A stretch of DNA of 64,000 nt from CBDBND01 sp965262665 (GCA_965262665.1 OZ253551.1:186001-250000), one strand, 5' to 3'. Positions 45,370 through 54,579 are shown, counted from the first letter of the stretch. The notes: generated from the letters alone by a model not told the origin. Made by a program: numbers and translations.

Positions 45370-46855
45370 TCATTCCGGCGCGTATGCGATCAGGTCGAGC
45401 AGCGTATTGGCGCCCGGCACGCCGAAAGGCCCACCAAGGCGAATGGTGGTCGAAGCCGGTTTGTCATCGGGGAAATAGGACGCCCATTCCTCGATGGATT
45501 CCGCGAACCACTGGAAGTCGTCATGGAAACAGACCCGGCGGCAAATGTTATCCACCGTCGTGCCCGCAGCTTCGCAAATGGCGGCGATGTTCTTCATCAT
45601 GTAACGCATTTGCGCCTGACCCGGTGAGCCGTACCACGGGAACGAGGGATGACGGATCATCCCTTCGGCCAGATTGCCGGAGGAATCGAAGGCCATTTGC
45701 GTGCTGAAGAACAAAAGGTCGCCCGCCTTAACCGCTTGCGGTTCATGACCCAGAGGCTCCGGCGCATCAGACGTTTCTATGGTTTTGGATTTGGTTCGGC
45801 CAATGCTGGTTAACAAGGTCAGGGCCACTTCTACCCGGCTGCCGCGTGTGCCCATACCCATGTACGGAATCACAACCCGGGCCGGCGGGTTCTTGGGAAA
45901 CCGTTTCTTCCAAACCCGGTCCATGGCGGCGAAGTCTTCCGGATGACCGATATACACGTCAGCCTTCACTGCATCCGCCAAAGACGATCCGGCCGATTCA
46001 GCAATGGCAGAGAGTTTATCGAGAACATGCTCCGTCTGCCGTTCCACCGGGTCACCGTGCCATTGCACCGGATCTGCGTCGTCGTCCATGAGATCGACCG
46101 CACTCTCCGCGCCGAGAAAGACCCAATCGTCCCGACGCATACCGGCCATGTGGCTACCGGCCGCGGCTGACACACCTTTCGGCGCTTTGATCAGTTGCGG
46201 TGTGTGGGTGTCATCCATGCAGATCATGTCCACTTCCAGGATGGTCCCCAGGCACAACAGTTCGCGGACCCCAAGATTAGGATGACGGCGGGGCAGGCGC
46301 TTTGACGAATTCCTCGCGCACATTGAGGTATGGCTTCAAGCTGATGGCCGGCCAATTGTCACCCCAGGCAAAGGCGTCTTCAGACGGTTCTTCGGAAACC
46401 AGCCATTGCCACATGCGCACCATGTTCTGGTTGATGTCGCATCCAGTGGCTTTAATGGTGTTGCTCAGGTTGTGCAGCACATACTGGGCCTGCAATGAAA
46501 GTTCATTGCCGACATAGGAATTGGCACTAAGGACTTCCGGTGCGAGGCCTGTCTGAAAATCACTGGCGATCTGACCTGCAATGAAGACCCAATTTCCCGC
46601 CCGAATGGCCGGACTGTACGGCATGAGAGGCTTGGGAACACCGGCTTCGAGCCCGGGCCAAATGGCTTCCTTGGTCGGCTTCTTTTTCGGTTTCGCTTTG
46701 GCAGTCTTGCGCGTTGTTGAGGTCTTCTTTGTGGCCTTTTTCTTGGCCACCCTTTTTTTGGCGCCTTTTTTCTTAACAACACGCTTCTTGGCCGTCTTTT
46801 TTCTAACCGACGTTTTTTTAGCTGCTTTCTTTTTAGCTGCTTTCTTTCTGGCTAT
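45370..46855 (-). pseudogene. Tandem RidA protein with a lysine/alanine-rich N-terminal tail, frameshifted
   Basis: The N-terminal part has ARKKAAKKKAAKKTSVRKK and similar Lys/Ala repeats (about 60 residues, histone H1-like), then a RidA-type module (AIRAGNWVFIAGQIASDF, NELSLQAQYVLHNLSNTIKA). The frame breaks at about 46280, where coding-strand TCCTAATC would read on if TCCAATC. The second frame carries LGVRELLCLGTILEVDM, ending the first RidA unit, and two more RidA-like parts (RDDWVFLGAESAVDL ... ADVYIGHPEDFAAMD; KAGDLLFFSTQMAFDSSG ... RLGGPFGVPGANTLLDLIA). The natural start appears as ATA (46855-46853) where ATG would give MARKKAAKK with GGGAGGG upstream; an alternative ATG lies at 46909. 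RidA enzymes clear reactive enamines or imines. Confidence 0.75.
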
Positions 46856-46993
46856 CGTGCCCTCCCAACAGTGTCTGCGCGCCTGCCTTGAACGGGACGC
46901 TGTTACCAAAGCCTATCACTCTTTGATGCTCTGAGTGAAACGTGTTTATCTAACCCAGTTCGCATAGTTCCGTGGTCTCAGCAGGAGAATTTG
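46856..46993. promoter_or_regulatory. Divergent intergenic region at the centre of the catabolic cluster
   Basis: About 138 bp between the start of the leftward operon (RidA) and the rightward operon (flavin monooxygenase, ribosome site CAGGAGA). Both operons must be driven from here, so a shared operator is likely, but I see no convincing -35/-10 pair or palindrome and no regulator gene next to it. Confidence 0.4.
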
Positions 46994-48076
46994 ATGAAGC
47001 TCGGTTTCTTCACGATGCCGATCCATCCGCTCGACAAGGATTGGCGGACGTGTCTGCGGGAAGACCGCGAAGCCTTCATTTTGGCAGACGAGCTCGGCTT
47101 CGTTGAGGGGTATGTGGGCGAACACGCTACTGATCAGGCTGAGAATATCACTTCCTGTGCCTTGTTCATTGCGACGCTGATTGACGCCACAAAATCCATC
47201 CGTCTCGGTACGGGCACGGTGAACATGCCCAATGCCCATCCGGTCGCTGTGGCGTCGCAGATCGCCATGCTCGATCATCTTCTCAATGGCCGGTTCAATT
47301 TTGGCATCAGCCCTGGCGGACTCCTGTCCGATGCGGAAGCCTTTGGCAATTTAGACAGAGACCGCACCGCCATGTTCGTTGAGGCCATCGACATGGTGCT
47401 GGACATCTGGGCGTCAGAACCGCCTTACAATCTCAAGAGTGCATTTTGGACCGTCTCTACTGAGCAAACGATGATTCCGGAGATCGGCCAAGGCTATATG
47501 CCAATGCCACTGCAGCAGCCCCATCCGCCTATCGTGGTAACGGCGGTTGCGCCGTTCTCGAAAGGACTCATTTCAGCTGCCGCACGGGGCTGGGAGCCCA
47601 TCTCAGCCAATTTTCTTTTACCGCAATGGGTCGCCAGCCATTGGCCCAAATATGTGGAAGGTTGTGAACAGGGTGGTCGGGACGCAGATCCATCCAACTG
47701 GCGCGTGGCCAAGAGCGTCTGCATCGCTGACGATTTAGAAGTGGCGCGGGACTACGCCCTCGGGCCGCAAAGTCCGTACCGCTACTATTACACCCAGATC
47801 GTCACCAAAATGAAAAAGAGTGGCCGGGCCAATTTGTTCAAGGCCGATCAATCCATGGCCGACGACGATGTGACCATCGACGGTGTGCTTGACGATCTGG
47901 TGATCTGGGGAACGCCGGATAAAGTCACTGATGATCTTTTGGCCTTCCGGGAAACGACGGGAGACTTCGGCACACTTCTTTATGCCGGTAAGGACTGGGC
48001 CGATCCTGATCTGTCCCGCCGGTCCATGGTCTTGCTTGCTGAAAAAGTGTTACCCGCTGTCAAAGCAGCGATTTGA
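46994..48076 (+). CDS. Luciferase-like (LLM) flavin-dependent monooxygenase
   Basis: 360 residues. Start MKLGFFTMPIHPLDKDWRTC, then ADELGFVEGYVGEHATDQAE, IRLGTGTVNMPNAHPVAVAS, the FMN-binding LNGRFNFGISPGGLLSDAEA and QQPHPPIVVTAVAPFSKGLI. TIM-barrel family using FMNH2 and oxygen, related to limonene-type and RutA-type monooxygenases; substrates include cyclic ketones and N-heterocycles. First gene of the rightward operon. An upstream TTG (46991) is possible, but the ATG at 46994 has better spacing to CAGGAGA. Confidence 0.88.
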   Translation: MKLGFFTMPIHPLDKDWRTCLREDREAFILADELGFVEGYVGEHATDQAENITSCALFIATLIDATKSIRLGTGTVNMPNAHPVAVASQIAMLDHLLNGRFNFGISPGGLLSDAEAFGNLDRDRTAMFVEAIDMVLDIWASEPPYNLKSAFWTVSTEQTMIPEIGQGYMPMPLQQPHPPIVVTAVAPFSKGLISAAARGWEPISANFLLPQWVASHWPKYVEGCEQGGRDADPSNWRVAKSVCIADDLEVARDYALGPQSPYRYYYTQIVTKMKKSGRANLFKADQSMADDDVTIDGVLDDLVIWGTPDKVTDDLLAFRETTGDFGTLLYAGKDWADPDLSRRSMVLLAEKVLPAVKAAI

Positions 48077-48081
48077 TCGCG

Positions 48082-48876
48082 ATGCAACGCGCTACCGCCA
48101 ACGGCATTGAGATCGCTTATTGCGTTGATGGTGAAGAGGCCAAGCCATGGCTGGTGTTGTCCAACTCTTTGGCCACCGACCATCGCATGTGGGAGTTCCA
48201 GTTAGAGACTCTGAAGCAAACCCATCGATTGCTGCGCTACGACACACGTGGTCATGGGCAAAGCCAGGCAACCGATGGTGCGTACTCGTTTGAACTACTG
48301 GTTGGTGATCTTATTGGCTTGATGGATACGTTAGACATCGAAACAGCTGATGTCCTCGGTCTATCGCTCGGCGGTATGACCGCCCTTGGTCTGGCTCTTG
48401 ATCATCCTGAGCGGGTCAACCGATTGATCTGCTGTGATTGCCGTGCCGACGCGCCAGCGCTATACGCAGACTTTTGGCGCGACCGTATTGAGGTTGCCCG
48501 CAAGGAAGGATTGTCCGCGCTGGTTGATGGTACACTTGAGCGGTGGCTCACTGACGCTTTTCGATCCGAGCCCACCAATCGCCCAAACGTGGAATTGGCG
48601 AGGGACATGATCCTGTCCGCCAGTGTTGATGGATTTTGCGGTTGCGCCGCAGCGCTGACCACGTTGGATTTTTTGACGCTGCTCACAGAGATCACTACCC
48701 CGACGTTGTGCGTCGTTGGCAGCGACGATCTCGCTGCGCCCCCAGACGTCATGAAAGCCATGGCCGAAGTCCTCCCCAATGGGCAGGTGACAGTCATCGA
48801 AAACGCAGCGCACGTATCGAATTTAAATGCGTCGGCGCAGTTCAATGAAATCGTATCAGGCTGGCTAAGCCGCTAA
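48082..48876 (+). CDS. Alpha/beta hydrolase of the PcaD (3-oxoadipate enol-lactonase) type
   Basis: 264 residues. NGIEIAYCVDGEEAKPWLVL, LLRYDTRGHGQSQATDGAYS, nucleophile elbow VLGLSLGGMTALGLAL, acid residue in VVGSDDLAAPPDVM and His in NAAHVSNLNAS. The architecture equals PcaD and RutD, which open lactones or act on carbamate-type products after ring oxidation. The start lies 5 bp past the monooxygenase stop (a TTG at 48073 would even overlap), so the two are made together. Confidence 0.85.
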   Translation: MQRATANGIEIAYCVDGEEAKPWLVLSNSLATDHRMWEFQLETLKQTHRLLRYDTRGHGQSQATDGAYSFELLVGDLIGLMDTLDIETADVLGLSLGGMTALGLALDHPERVNRLICCDCRADAPALYADFWRDRIEVARKEGLSALVDGTLERWLTDAFRSEPTNRPNVELARDMILSASVDGFCGCAAALTTLDFLTLLTEITTPTLCVVGSDDLAAPPDVMKAMAEVLPNGQVTVIENAAHVSNLNASAQFNEIVSGWLSR

Positions 48877-48938
48877 AGACATACTAATTTCTAGTACGGC
48901 CTAGGTTACCGCACACTCTTTGTATAGTGAGAAAAGTC

Positions 48939-50633
48939 ATGACATCGGTATTTCATCGCATCGCCGCCTTTTCGACCTTCGTGTTGATGGCGACACCTGG
49001 TCACGCCGCTGAGTTCTCCGTCGTTGAAGCCACCATTCCGGACATGCAGGCGGCTATGGAAGACGGCCGCGTCACATCGCGCGACTTGGTCACCCAATAT
49101 CTTCTGCGCCTTGGCTTGTATGAAAACACGATCAACGCGGCCATCAGTGTTAACGACAAAGCACTCGACGTGGCCGACGAACGGGACCGCGAACGCTCGG
49201 ACGGGAACGTGCGCGGTCCACTGCACGGCATTCCCATTGCCATTAAAGACAACATTCACACCACAGATATGCCAACCACAGCCGGCACCTTGGCGTTGGA
49301 TGGATATAGCCCTCTTTACGAAGCCACCCTGGTGACAAATCTGCGTGACGCGGGCGCCGTCATCATCGCCAAGACGGTGCTGACGGAAATGGCCAATTGG
49401 ATGGTGCTGGGCATGCCCAACAACTATTCGGCCGTCGCAGGCTTTGCGTTTAATCCCTATGACCCGCGGCGCGATCTCCGCCCGGGCCGCAACGATGGCC
49501 GCGGTGTGTTGCCGACTGGCAGTTCGTCGTCTGGTGGCGGCACGGCCGCCAATCTATGGGCGGCCAATGTGGGCACAGAAACGGTGAACTCGGTTATCGG
49601 CCCGTCATCCGCCGCCATGCTAGCCGCAGTCAAACCAACCATTGGGCGCATCAGCCGCTGGGGCATCATCCCCGTCACTTATGATCAGGATTCCGCCGGT
49701 CCCATGACCCGCACGGTCACCGATGCTGCCATCCTGTTGGGTGCCATGGAAGGGTACGATCCCAACGATCCAACCATGACCCGCCGTTGCCGGCCCCCAT
49801 CGGGCAATGATTACACACCGTATTTGGATAGCGATGCCTTGCGGGGCGCGCGCATTGGTGTGCCGGGGGCCTGGTTCGTTGAACCGCACACGTTACCCCG
49901 CGCCGATAAACCGAGCGGTGGCGTCCCGGACGATCAAAAGGCGATGATGGAAGAGGTAATTGCCATTCTGCGTAACGCCGGTGCGACCATTGTTGATCCC
50001 GCCGAGGTGCCCAGCGTCATCGCGGAAGAGTGGGAGGACAATGGCATCGTGCGCGGCTCCTGCTCCGCTGGGCCCAGCTTCAAAGACGACGATGAACACT
50101 GTTCGGTGGTGCTGAAGTACGGCTTCAAACGGGATGTCAACGGTTGGTTTGCGAGCTTGGGCGGTACGGCTCAAGTGAAGACTCTGACCGAGTTGCGCCA
50201 GTGGAACATCGATAATGCTGCCCGCGGTACCCTCAAATATGCACAGCATACGCTCGATATCTCTGATGAGATGGATCTATTTTCACCCGAAGACTTGCGG
50301 CGTTATGAATCCGATCGGGCTCGTGATCAACTGCTTGCTGGGGAACGCGGTATCGATGCTGTGCTCGAGCAATACGAACTCGATGCACTTCTCTTCGCCG
50401 GCAGCCGGGCCAGTGGATTTCTCGCCAAGGCTGGCTATCCGACAGTGATCGTGCCCTTTGGCATGGTCGCCAACACGGCAGGTGATCCTGATGCCTATCC
50501 GGCAGGATTTGTACCCAAACCCGCGCCGCTGGGAGTTGCCTTCGCCGGGACTGAGTGCAGCGAACCCCGTTTGCTGGCGTTGGCCTACGCCTTCGAGCAG
50601 ATCACAAAACGGCGTGTTCCGCCCGACTTCTAA
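48939..50633 (+). CDS. Exported amidase-signature-family hydrolase
   Basis: 564 residues. Signal peptide VFHRIAAFSTFVLMATPGHA cut before AEF, so it works outside the cytoplasm. Catalytic triad: Lys in GIPIAIKDNIHTTDMPTTAG; the Ser/cis-Ser region GSSSSGGGTAANLWAANVG, where the usual GGSSGGSA is slightly altered; and the Ser-containing TVNSVIGPSSAAM. C-terminal NTAGDPDAYPAGFVPKPAPL. The family hydrolyses C-N amide bonds. An alternative GTG start 12 bases upstream (48927) would add four residues. The stop is 18 bp before the BKACE gene. Confidence 0.87.
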   Translation: MTSVFHRIAAFSTFVLMATPGHAAEFSVVEATIPDMQAAMEDGRVTSRDLVTQYLLRLGLYENTINAAISVNDKALDVADERDRERSDGNVRGPLHGIPIAIKDNIHTTDMPTTAGTLALDGYSPLYEATLVTNLRDAGAVIIAKTVLTEMANWMVLGMPNNYSAVAGFAFNPYDPRRDLRPGRNDGRGVLPTGSSSSGGGTAANLWAANVGTETVNSVIGPSSAAMLAAVKPTIGRISRWGIIPVTYDQDSAGPMTRTVTDAAILLGAMEGYDPNDPTMTRRCRPPSGNDYTPYLDSDALRGARIGVPGAWFVEPHTLPRADKPSGGVPDDQKAMMEEVIAILRNAGATIVDPAEVPSVIAEEWEDNGIVRGSCSAGPSFKDDDEHCSVVLKYGFKRDVNGWFASLGGTAQVKTLTELRQWNIDNAARGTLKYAQHTLDISDEMDLFSPEDLRRYESDRARDQLLAGERGIDAVLEQYELDALLFAGSRASGFLAKAGYPTVIVPFGMVANTAGDPDAYPAGFVPKPAPLGVAFAGTECSEPRLLALAYAFEQITKRRVPPDF

Positions 50634-50651
50634 GGCCGGAGAGGACTGCTA

Positions 50652-51539
50652 ATGATTAATCGAGATGTGGTTCTGACCTGTGCGCTAACTGGTGCCGGCG
50701 ACACCGTAGACAGGAGCGAGCACGTTCCGGTGACGCCGGACGAGATCGCCAACGCAGCAATCGAAGCGGCCAAAGCCGGAGCGTCCATCGTCCATGTGCA
50801 CGTGCGCGATACAGAGACGGGCAAGGGCGGTCGCGATCCAACCCATTTCAGGGAAGTCGTCGAACGGGTCCGTGAGTCCGGAACGGACATCGTTCTCAAC
50901 CTCACGGTCGGGTTGGGCGCACAGTTGCAATTGGCTGACGAAGATCCGCGCAAGACCGGCAATGAAACAGACTTAGTTTCTGCTAAAATACGCTTCCGGC
51001 ATATCGAAGAGCTCAAACCGGAAATTTGCACGCTCGACTGTGGCACCATGAATTTTGGCGAAGACCTCGTGGTCATTAACCGGCTCATGGATCTGCGCTG
51101 GATGGCCAAACGGGCGCAAGAACTGGGAGTGAAACCGGAACTGGAAATATTTGACATGGGTCAGATGCAACATGCGCTGACCCTTGTGCGCGAAGGACTG
51201 ATTGACGATCCGCCCTTGTTTCAATTCTGCCTCGATATTGCCAGTGGTGCCCCGGCCACGGCTGAAGCCATTCTTGCCATGCGGTCAATGTTGCCTCCCG
51301 GCGCCAACTGGGCGGCCTTCGGAATATCCCGGGCTGAAATGCCCATGGTAGCCCAGGCCATGTTGCTTGGCGGCCATTGCCGGGTCGGTCTAGAAGACAA
51401 TCTTTATTTGTCTAAAGGTGTGCTGGCCACCAACGGTCAACTGGTGGCTAAAGCCAAACGAATTGTCGAAGAACTGGGTGGCCAGGTCCTCACGCCTGAT
51501 CAGGCACGGGATAAACTCGCCCTTAGGAAACAGTGGTAA
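50652..51539 (+). CDS. BKACE-family beta-keto acid cleavage enzyme (DUF849)
   Basis: 295 residues. Start DVVLTCALTGAGDTVDRSEH, Zn site ASIVHVHVRDTETGKGGRDP with two His, TDIVLNLTVGLGAQ, CTLDCGTMNFGED, KPELEIFDMGQM, and the C-terminal Glu ligand in RVGLEDNLYLSKGVLATNGQ. The enzymes cleave beta-keto acids with acetyl-CoA to acetoacetate and a CoA ester. This gives the pathway a carbon-carbon cleavage step. The ribosome site GGAGAGGA is close to the ATG. Confidence 0.93.
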   Translation: MINRDVVLTCALTGAGDTVDRSEHVPVTPDEIANAAIEAAKAGASIVHVHVRDTETGKGGRDPTHFREVVERVRESGTDIVLNLTVGLGAQLQLADEDPRKTGNETDLVSAKIRFRHIEELKPEICTLDCGTMNFGEDLVVINRLMDLRWMAKRAQELGVKPELEIFDMGQMQHALTLVREGLIDDPPLFQFCLDIASGAPATAEAILAMRSMLPPGANWAAFGISRAEMPMVAQAMLLGGHCRVGLEDNLYLSKGVLATNGQLVAKAKRIVEELGGQVLTPDQARDKLALRKQW

Positions 51540-51555
51540 TGAAGCGAGAATAGAG

Positions 51556-52179
51556 ATGGCGGAAGCAGCTGTTATGTCAGAAAAACGCACACTCAAACCG
51601 GTCAAGGCAACGCCGGAAAATTTGAAGGGCTACGGCTACTTGATCGGTGAGCCTGACGATAGCGTGCGCGATAAAATTGATTTCTACGGCACCGACGTCG
51701 TGGTCACCCAGCCCGCGGATTTCCATGGCAACAATGACATTTGCCTCAATCTGGTGTCGTTCAATCCACGAGACTATGAGATCAAGTGGATGGAGTACCA
51801 CACCAAGCATACACAGACATTCATTCCCTTGTCGGGCAAACCTTTTTATATGGTGTTGGGTAAACCAACCGTGCGTCGACCCGATGGATCGTGGGACGAC
51901 AGCCAGCCCAATCTGCCCGATCCAGACACCATTCAGGCCTTTGAATTCGATGGCAGCGGCGGATTGGTCATGGACGTCGGCACCTGGCACGAAGTGCCGT
52001 TTCCCATCGACGGCCCCACTCATTTTGTCTGCATCTGCACCAATGAGGTTAACGACGACCTAGAACAGGGGGACGACAACGGAGAATGCGAAGGCGGTGA
52101 TTTATCAAAGCGCAACATCGAAGCGCAACTCGGCTTCACCCTGCACATAGAGTCCTATAGCATTTCCGATTTATTCTGA
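51556..52179 (+). CDS. Ureidoglycolate-lyase-like protein, stop codon extended by IS630 insertion
   Basis: 207 residues as read now. It has the cupin-like fold features of the AllA/ureidoglycolate hydrolase family: WMEYHTKHTQTFIPLSGKPF with metal-type His residues, YMVLGKPTVRRPDGSW and VMDVGTWHEVPFPIDGPTHF. The original stop was TAG: removing IS630 joins TA (52156-52157) to G (53222), giving LHIES then stop. With the IS the frame adds YSISDLF and ends at 52179. A small C-terminal change, so the protein may still work. ATG at 51574 is an alternative start. Confidence 0.78.
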   Translation: MAEAAVMSEKRTLKPVKATPENLKGYGYLIGEPDDSVRDKIDFYGTDVVVTQPADFHGNNDICLNLVSFNPRDYEIKWMEYHTKHTQTFIPLSGKPFYMVLGKPTVRRPDGSWDDSQPNLPDPDTIQAFEFDGSGGLVMDVGTWHEVPFPIDGPTHFVCICTNEVNDDLEQGDDNGECEGGDLSKRNIEAQLGFTLHIESYSISDLF

Positions 52180-53219
52180 CGCATAGCCGTCAGCAACCAA
52201 GAAGTTCCTGCAGTGCTCGTGATTGAAGAGGCCGCAGACGTTATATACCGGCGGCTTTCCACAGATCATCGATGGTGCGGGGTTTTAAGCGCTTCATGTG
52301 AGCTTTGAACTTTGAAAATGCGAGCTCGATCGGGTTGAAGTCCGGCGCATAGGGTGGCAGGAACAAAAGCCATGCGCCCCGCTTTTCAACCGCCCGCCTG
52401 GCACCGTCGCGTTTGTCGGCCGGCAGATTGCCGGGGACAACAACAGCGCCTTTTTGAAGGGTCGGGGCGCGTTGCGTTTTGATGTACTGCTCGAATGCAT
52501 CACCGTCCATGGCGCCCTCGATCAAATCAGGGCACCCAGGGCGCGGTCAGGCCGTCACCGCGCAATCCGGCAATGAAGGTCATGGTTTTCCAATGACCAT
52601 GGGGAATGGCGGCAACCATCCGCTGGCCGCTGGGACAGCGCCCCCGCAGGCGCGCCATTTTGGTATTGATACTTGTTTCGTCAAGGAACACGATCCTGCC
52701 GACCCGCTCGGGATGGGCCGGGAGCCGGGCCTGACGTTGGCGCCAAACCACGCGTGCTGCCTGCCCATCCGCGCGTTCCTGTTCACTGGCGTGGGCGGTT
52801 TTTTTAAAGCTGATCTTGCGCGCGCGGAACCAGTCATTAATCGTCGAAGTCGGCGCAATCACTTGGTGAACTTCGTCCAAACGCTCAGACAGCTCTTGCA
52901 GTGTCGGGTCTGGCGTCTCCTTAATCCAGCGCAGGATATCCTCGCCGTAAGGATCAAGACGGCGCTGGCGCGACGGCCGTGGTTTGACCGCGACAGTCCC
53001 CTCGTCTTCATATCGCCCGACATACCGCACCGCCGAGCTTGCGCTCACCTCAAAAAGGGCTGCCGCCTGACGGCGCGACATGCCCGACGCCACTTTCCTC
53101 GCCAAACGAATACGCCGGTCTTCCGATACAGCCACGATGCCCCCGCCAAAGCGGCTATCGAATCAGTCTGCCAAGACCATGACAACAAAATATTGATTCA
53201 TTCAACCTCGGAAACGCTC
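52158..53219 (-). mobile_element. IS630-family insertion sequence, 1062 bp (copy B)
   Basis: Flanked by TA at 52156-52157 and 53220-53221; inner ends TAGCATTTCCGA and GGAAACGCTC. Apart from four extra bases (TATA at about 52242-52245) and one fewer C near 52947 it matches copy A nearly base for base. The insertion sits inside the TAG stop of the ureidoglycolate-lyase-like gene. Confidence 0.93.
52200..53135 (-). pseudogene. IS630 transposase, copy B
   Basis: The N-terminal frame (53135 to 52527) is whole here: RLARKVASGMSRRQAAALFE, AVRYVGRYEDEGTVAVKPRP, RIVFLDETSINTKM, MTFIAGLRGDGLTAPWVP. The C-terminal frame follows after a one-base backward shift (DLIEGAMDGDAFEQYIKTQR, LFLPPYAPDFNPIELAFSKF), the same arrangement as in copy A and probably the normal programmed shift. 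Four extra bases at 52242 then truncate the last ~20 residues after WKAAGI. Activity uncertain. Confidence 0.85.
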
Positions 53220-53231
53220 TAGAACCCGCCA

Positions 53232-53759
53232 ATGATTGATTTCTACACTTGGTCTACGCCCAACGGCCGCAAGGTTTCCATCGCCCTGGAGGAGATGGAA
53301 ATTCCTTATGAAGCCAAACTGGTCAATCTGCGTGAGCAGGAGCAGAAAGAACCGGCCTATCTCAAAATCAATCCCAACGGCCGGATTCCGACCATTGTCG
53401 ACCGTGACAACGATGATTATCCGGTCTTCGAAACCGGCGCCATTTTGATTTATTTGGCAGAAAAATGCGGGCGCTTTCTCCCCCAAGACATCAAAGGTCG
53501 CTCCACCGTCATGCAATGGCTGATGTGGCAAATGGGCGGGTTGGGTCCCATGCAAGGTCAGGCCAACGTGTTTTACCGGTATTTCCCTGAGCGCTTGCCG
53601 TCGGTCATCAGCCGGTACCAGAACGAAACCCTTCGTTTGTTCGGCGTCATGGATACGCGTCTCGCTGATACGGAATTCCTCACCGGTGCGTACAGCATCG
53701 CCGACATGGCCTGTTATACAAGTGGTATTGCATGGACATGGCTGGAGCTTCACCAATAG
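53232..53759 (+). pseudogene. Glutathione S-transferase, C-terminus replaced at a fusion point
   Basis: The N-terminal thioredoxin-like domain is complete (FYTWSTPNGRKVSIALEEME, LKINPNGRIPTIVD, FETGAILIYLAEKCGRFLPQ) and the helical domain runs to FLTGAYSIADMACY, the conserved N-capping region. After about 53710 the GST sequence stops; the usual last 50 residues are missing and the frame ends 16 codons later in foreign sequence. It would have been the last gene of the rightward catabolic operon, 12 bp after the preceding stop. Confidence 0.85.
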
Positions 53760-53982
53760 CGATGGCATGACCCTTTACGTCTACGGCAACGACCAAAAGA
53801 AACCAAATGGATCGCTCTGCGTGGAAGAATGTGTCGAGCAATGGCCCCCATTGCTGGCCGATGATGATGCACGACCGGTTGGTCCTTGGGGATTTGTCAC
53901 CCGTGACGAGGGCGCCCGGCAATGGGCGCTCCAAGGCCAGCCTGTTTACCGTTACATCAATGACCTGGACTGGTACCGGTAA
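53725..53982 (+). pseudogene. PF03640-type secreted repeat, N-terminally truncated
   Basis: About 85 residues: GHGWSFTNSDGMTLYVYGND, LCVEECVEQWPPLLADDDAR, WGFVTRDEGARQWALQGQPV, YRYINDLDWYR. This is one unit of the secreted repeat also present three times in the gene at 60.8-61.9 kb (GYGWQLTDEKGMTLYTF ... AIQWPPL ... LQWAFRGRPLHTY). The signal peptide is lost at the GST junction. It suggests that a relative of the 56-62 kb operon was once here. Confidence 0.78.
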
Positions 53983-54029
53983 AATGGAGAGTGCCTTCTG
54001 TTAAAGTTTAAACTCAACAGGAGGCCCAT

Positions 54030-54579
54030 ATGGGTATCGGAAGAACTGAGGAATTTCGTTCTGAAGCCGTTCGGATTGCATTGACGAGCGGGCTATCACA
54101 CAAGCAAGTTGCCGCCGATCTTGGCATTGGCCTGTCTACATTAGGCAAGTGGATTACCAGTCATAAGCACACTGAGCTGCTGTCCGGCCCTCATAATGAT
54201 AAAGACAAGGAATTGGCTCGCCTTTGCAAGGAGAACAGGACATTGCGTGAGGAGCGGGACATTTTAAAAAAAGCGACGGCCTTCTTCGCCAGCCAAAGCC
54301 GATGAGGTTTCATTTCATCGCAAAGGAGAAGGCCAATTTTTCAATCTGCAGGATGTGCAAAGTCCTGAGGGTCAGTGAAAGCGGCTACTACGCTTGGGTG
54401 TCTCGCCCTGCCAGTCAGCGCCAACGCGACGACAGGGTCTATTTGGCCCATATTCGTGCCGAACATGCCCGTAATTATCGGGCCTATGGTCGCAAGCGAA
54501 TGACTGATGAACTCAGGGATCAAGGCATCGTCATTGGTGAACGCCTGTCCGTCATCAAAACAAATGGGACTGTTGAGCG
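54030..54579 (+). mobile_element. IS3-family element, orfA plus truncated orfB
   Basis: orfA 54030-54305 is complete: RTEEFRSEAVRIALTSGLSH, KQVAADLGIGLSTLGKWITS and the leucine-zipper part LARLCKENRTLREERDILKK. orfB begins at 54302 (4-bp overlap): FHFIAKEKANFSICRMCKVL, RVSESGYYAWVSRPASQRQR, HARNYRAYGRKRMTDELRDQ. It is cut at about 54545, before the catalytic core, where another IS3 element begins at 54580. Confidence 0.87.
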
